From: an uncultured Pelagibacteraceae bacterium
GTDB lineage: Bacteria > Pseudomonadota > Alphaproteobacteria > Pelagibacterales > Pelagibacteraceae
Reading direction: 5' to 3'
Assembly: GCA_902633985.1 (NCBI GenBank)
Contig: CACPHV010000006.1
Coordinates: forward strand, 1 to 64,000
Length of the DNA: 64,000 nucleotides
Part shown: positions 26,029 through 34,455 of the stretch, piece by piece
How the letters are laid out: each line of letters starts with the position of its first letter
How positions within the stretch are numbered: the first letter of the stretch is position 1
Position numbers and translations under genes: made by a program
The notes under the pieces: generated by a model
What the model was told of the DNA's origin: nothing
The model's input: only the letters and a program-made list of their open reading frames with translations
Databases searched by the model: none

Positions 26029-27728
26029 TTTTTTAATTTATGTTTGAAACTATCTCTTCTAAAACTGTATAATGCTTTTGGATCTACATCAACATCTATC
26101 ACAGATGGCTTATTCGATTTAATTGCTGCTCTTACAGCTTCATTAATCTCAGAAATTTTTTTAACTTTAAAACCTTTAGCACCATAGAGTTCCGCAACTT
26201 TATCAAAGGATGGACTAGTAATATCCGCACCTAAATATCTTTTTCCAAAAAAATCTTTTTGATAAGCTTTTTCTGCACCCCAACTTTGATTGTTCATTAT
26301 AATAGTTGTTGTATTAATTCCATATTCAACAGCAGTGCTTAATTCAGATATTGTCATGCCAAAACCTCCATCACCCATAAGACTAACAACTGTTTTTTTA
26401 GGCTTAGCAACCTTAACCCCAAGACCACATGCAAAAGAAAAACCAACTAAACCAAAGTCTAATGGAGTAAATAATGAAGGAGGATCATAATATTCTAAAG
26501 CATCTGTAGCCTGCAAACATAACGTTCCAGCATCTAGAGTAATTGCTGAGTTTCTTGGTAGCACTTTTCTTAATTGTTTAAATAACCCTTTCGGTTGTAT
26601 AGGAAAATTTGAACCCAAATTTTCTTTATTTCTATTTATCAAATATTCTTTTCTCTCTTTTAAATAAGTGTTAGTCCAATCTTTAATATTTAATTCAATA
26701 TTCTCTTTTTTGATCTCTTCGTAAAGCTGTTTAGTTGCAGTAGCAGCATCTGCGTGTATCTTAACTTTTACAGGAAAATATTTTCCAAGCATTGTTTTCT
26801 CCAGTTCAATTTGAATTATTTTTGCTTCTTTATTTATATTCTCATAGGAGTAAAAAGTTGAATTAAATCCTAAACGCGTTCCAATTGCTAAAATAACATC
26901 TGCATTTTTAACTAATCTTGATGCAACAGGATTTCCTCTAGGACCCATTTGCCCAGCATTTAATTTATGACCAAAAGGAATCGCATCTCCATGACCTGCT
27001 GCTGTAACAATAGGTAAATTGCATAGCTCAGCTAATTTTATTACCTCTTTGTATTTAGAATTATATTTAATTCCTGCACCAACAATAATTACTGAACATT
27101 TTGAAGATCCAATTAATTTTACTGCCTTTTTGATATTTTCTTTATTTCCTTTTTGTTTGCTCTCATTTTCGAACGATGGTTTTTTAACATTGATATTATA
27201 CTTGTTTGAAGTTGCTAATATATTTCTTGGTAAATTTACACATACAGGTCCCTTTCTAGGTTTCATTGCCAAACTAAAAGCATCACTCATAATTTTCGGA
27301 ATTATTTTTGAATTTTTTATAGTCCAGGTTTTCTTTGTAATAGGTGCAAACAAAGACTGTTGATCTAAACCTTGGAATGCATCTTCCATTTTATCTTTAG
27401 TTGAATATGAACCTGCAATTGCAACAACTGGAGAAAAGGCTGCTTTTGCTTGAGCAACTCCTGTAACTAAATTAGTAGCACCAGGTCCGTTTTGTCCTGC
27501 AATAATTACCCCAGGTCTATTGGATGCTCTTGCATAACCATCAGCCATATGTGTGCCAGTTCTTTCATCTCTGACACCAATAAATTTTATACTTTTCTCA
27601 TGATAAAGAGCATCAAACATTTCCATTGTTGCTGAACCAATAAGTCCAAAAACATGTTTTACTCTCTCTTTTTTTAATGATTGAACAGCAGCTTGTCCGC
27701 CGCTAATTCTTTTTCGTTTTTTATTCAC
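26025..27728 (-). CDS. ThDP-dependent enzyme of the acetolactate synthase/Xsc group
   Basis: 567 residues with the three-domain ThDP layout. The catalytic Glu is in RDERTGTHMADGYAR, the middle domain has AGAGIKYNS, and the ThDP/Mg motif GDGGFGMTISEL extends to NNQSWG. The N-terminal VFGLIGSATMEMFDAL and GQNGPGATNLVTG patterns look more like sulfoacetaldehyde acetyltransferase and other catabolic members than biosynthetic acetolactate synthase. It would make or break a C-C bond next to a carbonyl. Four-base overlaps with both neighbours tie it to the operon. Substrate unknown. Confidence 0.82.
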   Translation of the reverse strand: MNKKRKRISGGQAAVQSLKKERVKHVFGLIGSATMEMFDALYHEKSIKFIGVRDERTGTHMADGYARASNRPGVIIAGQNGPGATNLVTGVAQAKAAFSPVVAIAGSYSTKDKMEDAFQGLDQQSLFAPITKKTWTIKNSKIIPKIMSDAFSLAMKPRKGPVCVNLPRNILATSNKYNINVKKPSFENESKQKGNKENIKKAVKLIGSSKCSVIIVGAGIKYNSKYKEVIKLAELCNLPIVTAAGHGDAIPFGHKLNAGQMGPRGNPVASRLVKNADVILAIGTRLGFNSTFYSYENINKEAKIIQIELEKTMLGKYFPVKVKIHADAATATKQLYEEIKKENIELNIKDWTNTYLKERKEYLINRNKENLGSNFPIQPKGLFKQLRKVLPRNSAITLDAGTLCLQATDALEYYDPPSLFTPLDFGLVGFSFACGLGVKVAKPKKTVVSLMGDGGFGMTISELSTAVEYGINTTTIIMNNQSWGAEKAYQKDFFGKRYLGADITSPSFDKVAELYGAKGFKVKKISEINEAVRAAIKSNKPSVIDVDVDPKALYSFRRDSFKHKLKK

Positions 27729-28894
27729 GAAACTTTTTTTACTTCAGTATCAAAATCATCTTGGAAGTGAGGCATAACTTTTTCTGTGAAAAGTTTTATA
27801 CTTTTCATACAATCTTTATGCTTCACACCTGGAAAATTAGACCAAACTTGTAAATTTTGTAAATTGAGTTCAGATTTTAATTCATGAATTTTATCAATTA
27901 CATATTCGGGTGTTCCAAATAACATGTTTCTTTTATGTAAAAATTCATAATTTAATAAATCTAATTTACCTTTTGTCTCTGGTAATTCTTCACCTGGATC
28001 CATATGATTCCCTAAACCTCTCCAATGGCAAACCCATCTCATATAATTTACCATATGTTCACCAGCTTTTTCTTTTGCTTCTTCCATCGTATCTGCAACA
28101 AACATATCTCTTACAAGAGACACCCCTTCGCCAAGAGGTATATTTTTCTTTGTTACCTCTGATCTTTTATTTTTATAAGCTTCAAATTTTGGTTTCAAAG
28201 CTTTTACAGTTGGAATCCACATAATAACATTAATGTTATTTTCAGCAGCCCACTCAATTGATCTAATTCCATCAACAACTTGATGAATTGGAGGATGCGG
28301 CTGTTGATATGGCTGTGGAACAACACTAATTTTTTTCATAGTACTGTCCTCCATATTCATAAATTCTTCACTTGGAGGACTCATATCATGCTGCCAAACA
28401 TAATTTGGTGATGGATAAGTATAAAATTCTCCTTGATGATTGAAAAATTTTTCACTCCATGCTTTCTTTAATACCTCCAAAGTCTCAGCAAATAATCTGA
28501 AATTTTTAGCCTGATCTTTTAAATCGGCCTCTTTGTTTAGATTTATTGCTTCTCTACCATAAATTCCTCTTGCTACACCAACTTCAACTCTTCCTTTAGA
28601 AAGCTGATCTAGTGTAGCTATATCTTCAGCTAATCTTATTGGATTATGAAAAGTAATAACGTTTGCAGCTTGGCCTATTCTTATATTTTTTGTTCTTGCA
28701 GCTGCATCTGCACCCATCATTAATGGATTTGTACAAGACTCCATTCCCTCGTGATTGAAGTGATGTTCTGTAAACCAAATTGAATTCCATTTGTTTTGAT
28801 CACAGTATTCTGTAATTTCTTTAGTCTCATCTAGCAATTGATGATAAGGTTTGTGTGTCCAGTTTGTGGTGTTACAAAAATAACCAAATTTCAT
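27725..28894 (-). CDS. LLM-class flavin-dependent monooxygenase
   Basis: 389 residues from ATG 28894, which has a near-perfect AAAGGAGG ribosome site; upstream in-frame starts are discarded. Bacterial-luciferase-like family: WFTEHHFNHEGM, IRIGQAANVITFHNPIRLAEDIATLD and GRVEVGVARGIYGRE are the conserved blocks. These enzymes use reduced FMN and oxygen to oxidise amines, sulfonates, pyrimidines or ketones. It is the first gene of the five-gene operon, so it likely starts the pathway; it needs a separate flavin reductase, not seen here. The gap 28895-28999 holds the operon's promoter region, in which I see no clear motif. Confidence 0.88.
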   Translation of the reverse strand: MKFGYFCNTTNWTHKPYHQLLDETKEITEYCDQNKWNSIWFTEHHFNHEGMESCTNPLMMGADAAARTKNIRIGQAANVITFHNPIRLAEDIATLDQLSKGRVEVGVARGIYGREAINLNKEADLKDQAKNFRLFAETLEVLKKAWSEKFFNHQGEFYTYPSPNYVWQHDMSPPSEEFMNMEDSTMKKISVVPQPYQQPHPPIHQVVDGIRSIEWAAENNINVIMWIPTVKALKPKFEAYKNKRSEVTKKNIPLGEGVSLVRDMFVADTMEEAKEKAGEHMVNYMRWVCHWRGLGNHMDPGEELPETKGKLDLLNYEFLHKRNMLFGTPEYVIDKIHELKSELNLQNLQVWSNFPGVKHKDCMKSIKLFTEKVMPHFQDDFDTEVKKVS

Positions 28895-28999
28895 AAAGCC
28901 TCCTTTAAAAGTTAATTTAAAGACGACCGATCCCACTTTCGTAAATCTATGAATTTATCGACGAGTTATGTATCGCTTTATATGTAAACCTTATAATTA

Positions 29000-29968
29000 C
29001 TAACGTTGATATTCAATAAATTTCTTTAAAGATTTGTTAAGAAATTTCTCATAAATTAGACCATTATTTTTGAATTTGCTTCCATTTAAAAATGATTGGT
29101 TCATTTTGAAATCATATGAAGGTTCGAAGAAAAAAGGAACAGAGAGCCTCTTACTTTTATTCCACAAAACTCTATGATTAGTTGCTTTAAATTTGCCTTT
29201 ACTTAAATATTCTAAAGCTCTTCCCGTGTTTACTACTAAAGCCTTTTTATTAAATGGTACATCATACCATTTTTTGTTTTTTCTATTTTGTACTTGTAAT
29301 CCACCTTTTCTATCTTGGTAGAGAACTGTAAATATTCCACTATCAACATGAGTTTCACATCCAAGCGCTACTCCATCTTGTTTTGATATTTCTACTGGTT
29401 TAGTTTGATTTGGGTAATAATTAAATCTTAATGTACTTAATGTTTTGAATCTTGAAAAAGCTACACTAGAAATATCAGGATTTTTTTTATTAAGTTTTAT
29501 CAGACTTTTAAACAATATTTCACTCAATCTATAAATGTTATCAAAATATTTATTTAAAGTATTAATTGAGTTTTTATTAAAACACACGCCCAGATTAATA
29601 AACTCTATGTATTGATTTTTGAGATTTGAAGAATATTTTTTAGTTACTTTTAAATCACCTATATCCAGACCTTCTTTTCCATTAACATCATTAGGAAAAT
29701 ATCCTCTGTATAAATTTTTATTTTTTTTATTCCATTTTTTAGGTGCTAATCTTCTTTTCATGCTGTCTGGTAAATTAAAAAATTTATTAGCAACTTCACA
29801 TGTTTTTTTTATTTCTTTCTGATTAATTCCATGTCCTGTAATTTGAAAAAATCCTACATTGACACAAGCCTTTTCAATTTCTTTAATTGTTTTAAATGCA
29901 TTTTGAGTTTCAAAATTATTTTTTATCAAAGATGAAATATTAATTGTTGGTATAAAGTTCTTGCTCAT
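29000..29968 (-). CDS. Isopenicillin-N-synthase-like 2-oxoglutarate/Fe(II) oxygenase
   Basis: 322 residues. N-terminal DIOX_N-like domain (FIPTINISSL, CVNVGFFQITGHGI) and C-terminal 2OG-FeII core. Metal ligands are H207 and D209 in CETHVDSG and H265 in ATNHRV; R274 and S276 (KRLSVPFF) are the co-substrate pair. The substrate is unknown; plant-hormone, antibiotic and amino-acid oxygenases share this layout. It overlaps the upstream EamA transporter gene by four bases (ATGA), so transporter and oxygenase probably act on the same compound. Its C-terminus is Lys-rich. Confidence 0.88.
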   Translation of the reverse strand: MSKNFIPTINISSLIKNNFETQNAFKTIKEIEKACVNVGFFQITGHGINQKEIKKTCEVANKFFNLPDSMKRRLAPKKWNKKNKNLYRGYFPNDVNGKEGLDIGDLKVTKKYSSNLKNQYIEFINLGVCFNKNSINTLNKYFDNIYRLSEILFKSLIKLNKKNPDISSVAFSRFKTLSTLRFNYYPNQTKPVEISKQDGVALGCETHVDSGIFTVLYQDRKGGLQVQNRKNKKWYDVPFNKKALVVNTGRALEYLSKGKFKATNHRVLWNKSKRLSVPFFFEPSYDFKMNQSFLNGSKFKNNGLIYEKFLNKSLKKFIEYQR

Positions 29969-30918
29969 CTTCTAACCGGTGTTTCTGTTGCAATAAATTG
30001 ATCTCTAACTCTCTCTCTCATATAAATATAAATTCCAGCTGCTATAATACACGCAACACCAATAAATGTTCTGGTCGTTGGTACCTCATTAAATAAAAAG
30101 TAGCCAGGTATCATAGACATAATTATTAATGAGTACTCAAACAAAGAAACAACAGATGGTGATGCAACTATATATGCTGAAAAAATGCAAACAAAAGCTA
30201 TTGATGCAGCAAAACCAAAAAATAAAATAAATTTCCATGTGTATTCAATATTTGAAAACCATTCTCTAAAGATAAATTGTATTGTTGGATCAAAGTTTGG
30301 ATTATTTAGCTGACCACTTCCCATAAAAAAATACAAAATTACACACAGCAATATTGCAATTAGATAAAAGTAATAAAGTTGGGTGTTAACGTCATCCTTA
30401 TCAGATGTATATTTAGTGATTGTCATAGAGGCAGCATAACAAAATGCACAAAAAACTGGTAAAAGACTCCGATATTCAAAGTCTGAAAAATTTGGATTTA
30501 AGACAATAAAAACCCCAACAAAACCAAAAATAATTGCTGACCACCTTCTAATACCAATAGTTTCTTTTAAAAATAACTTTGCAAATATTGATACGAAAAA
30601 AGGTGAGGAAAAAAATAGAGCATTTGCTGTTGCTAGAGGCATAAAAGTTAATGAGATAAAAAAAGCAGAAAAAGCAATAAAATGTAAGATCACTCTTAGT
30701 ATTGTTAAAAAAGGATAGTAAGTTTTAAGAGAAACTTTTTGTTTTCTAAATTTTATGTAACCAAACAGCAAAATTGCTGCAACAAAATATCTTCCAAAAA
30801 ATATTTCATATAAAGCTGCTTTTTCAAAAATAAATTTAATCAAAGCATCCTGCATTGCAAAAAACGTCATTGCAGTAATTATTAGAAGTATACCTTTTGA
30901 ATTATTATTAGCGCTCAT
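29965..30918 (-). CDS. EamA/DMT-family transporter
   Basis: 317-residue inner-membrane permease with ten hydrophobic helices and two EamA repeats. Repeat one has MTFFAMQDALIKFI and FGRYFVAAILLFGYI; repeat two ends with EYSLIIMSMIPGYFLFNEVP and then TFIGVACIIAAGIYIY. Such proteins export or import amino acids and related metabolites. Coupled by ATGA to the downstream oxygenase gene. A 40-base gap separates it from the thioesterase gene upstream. Confidence 0.88.
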   Translation of the reverse strand: MSANNNSKGILLIITAMTFFAMQDALIKFIFEKAALYEIFFGRYFVAAILLFGYIKFRKQKVSLKTYYPFLTILRVILHFIAFSAFFISLTFMPLATANALFFSSPFFVSIFAKLFLKETIGIRRWSAIIFGFVGVFIVLNPNFSDFEYRSLLPVFCAFCYAASMTITKYTSDKDDVNTQLYYFYLIAILLCVILYFFMGSGQLNNPNFDPTIQFIFREWFSNIEYTWKFILFFGFAASIAFVCIFSAYIVASPSVVSLFEYSLIIMSMIPGYFLFNEVPTTRTFIGVACIIAAGIYIYMRERVRDQFIATETPVRR

Positions 30919-30958
30919 TATGCACCTATATCAAAAAAAAATTGTATAGAATATTTAA

Positions 30959-31420
30959 TTATTTCTTTAATTTAGAAGAGAATAGAAGACCTTCGTTTGA
31001 AAATTTTGATTTATTTTCTTCAATAAAATCTTTCATTAATTTTACTTTTTCTTCTTCAAATTCAGTGACTTTTCTTTTACTTAAATCAATATATAGTGAT
31101 ATCCATTCCATAGAAGCTGAAAGTTTGTTAGTTTTTTGAGAAATCATTTCCATTTTTAAATGTAATCTTTTTTTATCATAATCAAAATAAGTCAAATTAA
31201 CATTTACCATTTCTCCCTCTTTTATCTCATTTAAATATTTGGTATTAGTTTCAACAACCATTGTACTTCTGTTTAAATCTTTTGCTGCCGTTCCTCCCAT
31301 TTTAAATTTTTCAAGAGCAACTTCCCATGCTTGATCAAAAACAAGCACATAATAAGCCATGTTCATATGATTGTTATAATCAACCCATTCTTTTTTGACT
31401 TCAAAAGTTTTTAATAACAC
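30959..31420 (-). CDS. Hotdog-fold acyl-CoA thioesterase
   Basis: 153 residues with the 4HBT hotdog pattern: EWVDYNNHMNMAYYVLVFDQA carries the conserved Asp-x-x-x-His-Met-N motif of carnitine-pathway and 4-hydroxybenzoyl-CoA-type thioesterases. The GTG start at 31420 lies one base after the proV stop (TAAaGTG), implying coupling to the betaine transporter ATPase. In known carnitine degradation a betainyl-CoA thioesterase releases glycine betaine. That assignment fits the context but is inference. Confidence 0.82.
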   Translation of the reverse strand: MLLKTFEVKKEWVDYNNHMNMAYYVLVFDQAWEVALEKFKMGGTAAKDLNRSTMVVETNTKYLNEIKEGEMVNVNLTYFDYDKKRLHLKMEMISQKTNKLSASMEWISLYIDLSKRKVTEFEEEKVKLMKDFIEENKSKFSNEGLLFSSKLKK

Positions 31421-31421
31421 T

Positions 31422-32447
31422 TTATGATCTTGTTAAAGAAGATTGTAATTCTTGGTTTGAAATGTATCCCTTCACATTTCCACTTTTATCAACCACTTCG
31501 CAATTTGAATCAGAACAGACAATTTTTGGTAAAAAATCTTCAATAAATTCCTCTTCATTTACTTTTATTAAGTTTGATTTATCTATATCATTTGCTTGAT
31601 CAGCAGTTTTCATAATAATTTTTGCCTTGATAACTTTTGCTCTGTTCACATCTTTCACAAAAGCTTTTACATAATCATCAGCAGGGTTCATAATAATTTC
31701 CTCAGGAGTTCCTACTTGAACCAATTTACCAGAATTTAATATTCCAATATGGTCTCCCAATCTTAATGATTCATCCAAATCGTGAGTAATAAATACAATT
31801 GTTTTTTTTAATTCTGCTTGAAGATCAATCAATTGTTTTTGCATATCACTTCTTATTAATGGGTCTAGAGCACTAAATGCTTCATCCATTAACATTATGT
31901 CCGTATCTGTCGCTAATGCTCGTGCTAAACCCACACGTTGTTGCATTCCTCCTGATAATTGAGCTGGGTATTGATTTTCAAAACCAGTTAGACCAACAGC
32001 ATCAATTTTTTCCATTGAGATTTTATTTCTTTCATCTTCAGTTTTTCCTTGCATTTCTAGTCCATAACCAACATTTTGAATTACTGTTTTATGCGGGAAT
32101 AAACCAAATCTTTGAAACACCATGCTCATTTTATGTCTTCTAAATTCAATAAGCTTATCTTTATCAAGTGACATTACATTCGTGCCCTCAACTAAAATTT
32201 CACCATCAGTTGGATCGATTAGTCTATTTAAATGTCTTATTAATGTTGATTTTCCTGATCCTGATAAACCCATACAAACAAAGGTTTCTCCTTCTTCAAT
32301 TTTAAGCGAAACATTATCTAATCCAACGGTATGACCAGTTTGCTCTAAAATTTCATCTTTTGTTGCACCATCTTTTACCATTGGCAGTACAGAAGAAGGG
32401 TTGTTTCCAAAAATTTTGTATACGTTGTTGATCTCAATTTTTGACAT
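31422..32447 (-). CDS. proV: Glycine betaine/proline-type ABC ATPase (ProV)
   Basis: 341 residues. The ProV-specific N-terminal stretch (KIFGNNPSSVLPMVKDG... before the Walker A) precedes GLSGSGKST, the Q-loop FQRFGLFPHKTV, the signature LSGGMQQRVG, and Walker B IMLMDEAFSALDP. The C-terminal part resembles one degenerate CBS module, the ionic-strength sensor of this group. No permease (ProW) or binding protein (ProX) gene lies nearby, so it is an orphan subunit in this window. It is followed without a gap by a thioesterase gene. Confidence 0.92.
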   Translation of the reverse strand: MSKIEINNVYKIFGNNPSSVLPMVKDGATKDEILEQTGHTVGLDNVSLKIEEGETFVCMGLSGSGKSTLIRHLNRLIDPTDGEILVEGTNVMSLDKDKLIEFRRHKMSMVFQRFGLFPHKTVIQNVGYGLEMQGKTEDERNKISMEKIDAVGLTGFENQYPAQLSGGMQQRVGLARALATDTDIMLMDEAFSALDPLIRSDMQKQLIDLQAELKKTIVFITHDLDESLRLGDHIGILNSGKLVQVGTPEEIIMNPADDYVKAFVKDVNRAKVIKAKIIMKTADQANDIDKSNLIKVNEEEFIEDFLPKIVCSDSNCEVVDKSGNVKGYISNQELQSSLTRS

Positions 32448-32459
32448 GATGTAATGTTC

Positions 32460-32531
32460 TAACAGTTACAATCATCATATGTAAAACAAATATTATACAA
32501 CTTATAATTGTTTTAAGAAATAACAGTTGTA
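32460..32531. promoter_or_regulatory. Divergent promoter region with repeated 8-mer and inverted 7-mer
   Basis: The 125-base gap between proV (minus) and the aldolase gene (plus) holds TAACAGTT twice (32460-32467 and 32521-32528) and the inverted pair TACAACT (32496-32502)/AGTTGTA (32525-32531). A minus-strand TATAAT (complement of 32492-32497) could be the proV -10 box. Together these look like operator and promoter elements shared by the divergent genes; chance is possible in AT-rich DNA. Confidence 0.35.
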
Positions 32532-32572
32532 TTTATTTGCTTTTGCTTATTTTTTAAATAAGAATTTTATAT

Positions 32573-33304
32573 ATGGCGCAAACAGATAAAGATGTGCGAC
32601 TAGAGTTGTCTGCTCTCTATAGAATTTTAAATATGTACGGCATGACAGACCTTGCTAACCAATGTGCAGGGGCAAGATCTGCTGAAGATAAAAATTGTTC
32701 TTTCGTTCATCCATATGGAATGTTTTATGAAGAAATTACCGCTTCATCTTTAGTTAAAATTGATCAAAACGGAAAAAAATTAGATTCAGACGGACCTTCG
32801 TTAAATGACGGATGTATTAATCTTGCTCAATGGATTTTTAATAAAAGAAATGATGTAAATTTTTATGTTCATGGACATGCCAATGATGTGATGGCAGTTG
32901 GAGGTACCAAAGAAGGTTTGATGTATCTTTCACAGGCCGCAGTTTACTTAAATCATCTTGTTGGATATATTGATTATGAATTTGTTGAGGATAAAGAATT
33001 TGGAAGTAAATTTGAAAATCTAATTAGCAAACATGATATTTTGATTACTAGAAATCATGGATATTACACAGTAGGAAAAACTGCTGCAGAAGCATTTTTT
33101 AGAGCTTATTATCTAGAGCAAGCATGTACAGTTCAGGTAAAAAATCTTGCTATGGGTTTAAATAAACATGAAATAGATAAACAAAAAGCTGCATATTTCT
33201 GGGAAAACATGAGTGACTCTGATGATTATAATTATGATGGAAAAACAGAGTGGGCTGCTTTATTAAGAAAACTAGAGAGAGAACATTCAAATTATAAAAA
33301 TTAA
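32573..33304 (+). CDS. Class II aldolase/adducin-family protein
   Basis: 243 residues. The family's zinc-binding pattern is visible: VHGHANDVMAVGG has the His-x-His pair and ITRNHGYYTVGKTAAEAF has the third His, while SSFVHPYG-like CSFVHPYGMFYEEI precedes them. Family members cleave phosphorylated sugars or act as decarboxylases and adducin-like proteins. ATG 32573 is coupled by TAATG to the gamma-butyrobetaine-hydroxylase-like gene. In that context it might cleave a hydroxylated amine (as hydroxytrimethyllysine aldolase does); this is speculation from the neighbourhood. Confidence 0.85.
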   Translation: MAQTDKDVRLELSALYRILNMYGMTDLANQCAGARSAEDKNCSFVHPYGMFYEEITASSLVKIDQNGKKLDSDGPSLNDGCINLAQWIFNKRNDVNFYVHGHANDVMAVGGTKEGLMYLSQAAVYLNHLVGYIDYEFVEDKEFGSKFENLISKHDILITRNHGYYTVGKTAAEAFFRAYYLEQACTVQVKNLAMGLNKHEIDKQKAAYFWENMSDSDDYNYDGKTEWAALLRKLEREHSNYKN

Positions 33305-34455
33305 TGGAACAAAATTTTACAATTAAAAACATAACTAAAAATTCTACAAATTTAGAAGTTGACTGGAGCGATGGAAAAAAAAGTAAATTTAATTATTTAT
33401 GGTTAAGAGATAATTGTCCAACTGCACACGATAAAGATTCACGTCATAGAATGTTTAATATTTTAAAAGTATCAAACAAAATTAATCCAAAAAAATTTGC
33501 ATTAAATAATGAAGGTAAGCTTGAAATTGAATGGAGTGAAGGTGACCACGTAAGTTATTACGACCAAAATTGGTTAAGAGAAAACTGCTATACTATAAAA
33601 AATAATTTAGAATATAAATCTCCATATCAACTTTGGGACAACTCTTTACAAAATGATCTTAAGTCAATTGAGATTGAACATGATGAAATTATGAGTTCAG
33701 ATGAGGGACTTGTCAGATGGTTGGAGCTCTTACATCACACTGGAATTGCTATAGTAAAAAATGCTCCAACTGAAAATAATTCTGGCCTTAAAATTTTAAA
33801 TAGAATTAGCCATACCAGAGAAACTTTTTTTAAAACGCCGTTTGAAGTAATTAACATTCCTAAACCAAATAATTCTGCTTACACAGCACATGCTTTGAGA
33901 AATCATATGGATTTACCATGGTTTGAAACACCACCTGGATATCAATTTCTTCATTGTTTAGTAAATTCTGCATCTGGAGGAGACTCGTCCGCTGTTGATG
34001 GCTTTGCAGTCGCAGATTATTTAAGAAAAAATGAGAAAGAAATATTTGATACGCTAGTAAACGTTCATTTAAAATTTAGAGACATGGATTATACACAAGA
34101 GTCTGTAAGAAGTTATTATGCACCCGCGATATCTCTAACCAAAGATAACGATTACCACGATATAAGGTTTAGTGTAGCAACCATGGATGCTTTAGACTGT
34201 CATCCTGATTTGATGGATAAAGTTTACAAAGCTCATCACCGATTTGGAAATTTGCTTCATGACGATAAATTTCAGATTAAATTTAGATTAGGGCCAGGAG
34301 ATATTTTTTCTTTTAACAATAGACGATTATTACACGGTAGAACTGAATATGATCCAAACTCAGGAAATAGACATTTACAAGGTTATTACATGGATCGAGA
34401 TGAAATTATTGGAAGACTAAGATATTTTAAAAATTCGGTTAACTCCAACCAGTAA
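33304..34455 (+). CDS. Gamma-butyrobetaine/trimethyllysine-hydroxylase-like 2OG oxygenase
   Basis: 383 residues with the two-domain BBOX/TMLH layout: an N-terminal DUF971-like domain (YLWLRDNCPTAHD) and a TauD-type catalytic domain with H201 and D203 (LRNHMDLPW), H344 (NNRRLLHGR) and the late Arg-rich end. Known members hydroxylate gamma-butyrobetaine or trimethyllysine on the way to carnitine. The N-terminal zinc site is incomplete: only C38 and H82 of the CxCxxC...H set align, so the domain may not bind zinc. Its 3' end overlaps the convergent aldehyde dehydrogenase gene by 17 bases. Confidence 0.85.
   Translation: MEQNFTIKNITKNSTNLEVDWSDGKKSKFNYLWLRDNCPTAHDKDSRHRMFNILKVSNKINPKKFALNNEGKLEIEWSEGDHVSYYDQNWLRENCYTIKNNLEYKSPYQLWDNSLQNDLKSIEIEHDEIMSSDEGLVRWLELLHHTGIAIVKNAPTENNSGLKILNRISHTRETFFKTPFEVINIPKPNNSAYTAHALRNHMDLPWFETPPGYQFLHCLVNSASGGDSSAVDGFAVADYLRKNEKEIFDTLVNVHLKFRDMDYTQESVRSYYAPAISLTKDNDYHDIRFSVATMDALDCHPDLMDKVYKAHHRFGNLLHDDKFQIKFRLGPGDIFSFNNRRLLHGRTEYDPNSGNRHLQGYYMDRDEIIGRLRYFKNSVNSNQ

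Noticed and set aside
26025-27728. Biosynthetic acetolactate synthase (ilvB)
   Set aside because: No small subunit gene adjoins it, it is locked in a catabolic operon, and its N-terminal motifs look closer to Xsc-type enzymes.
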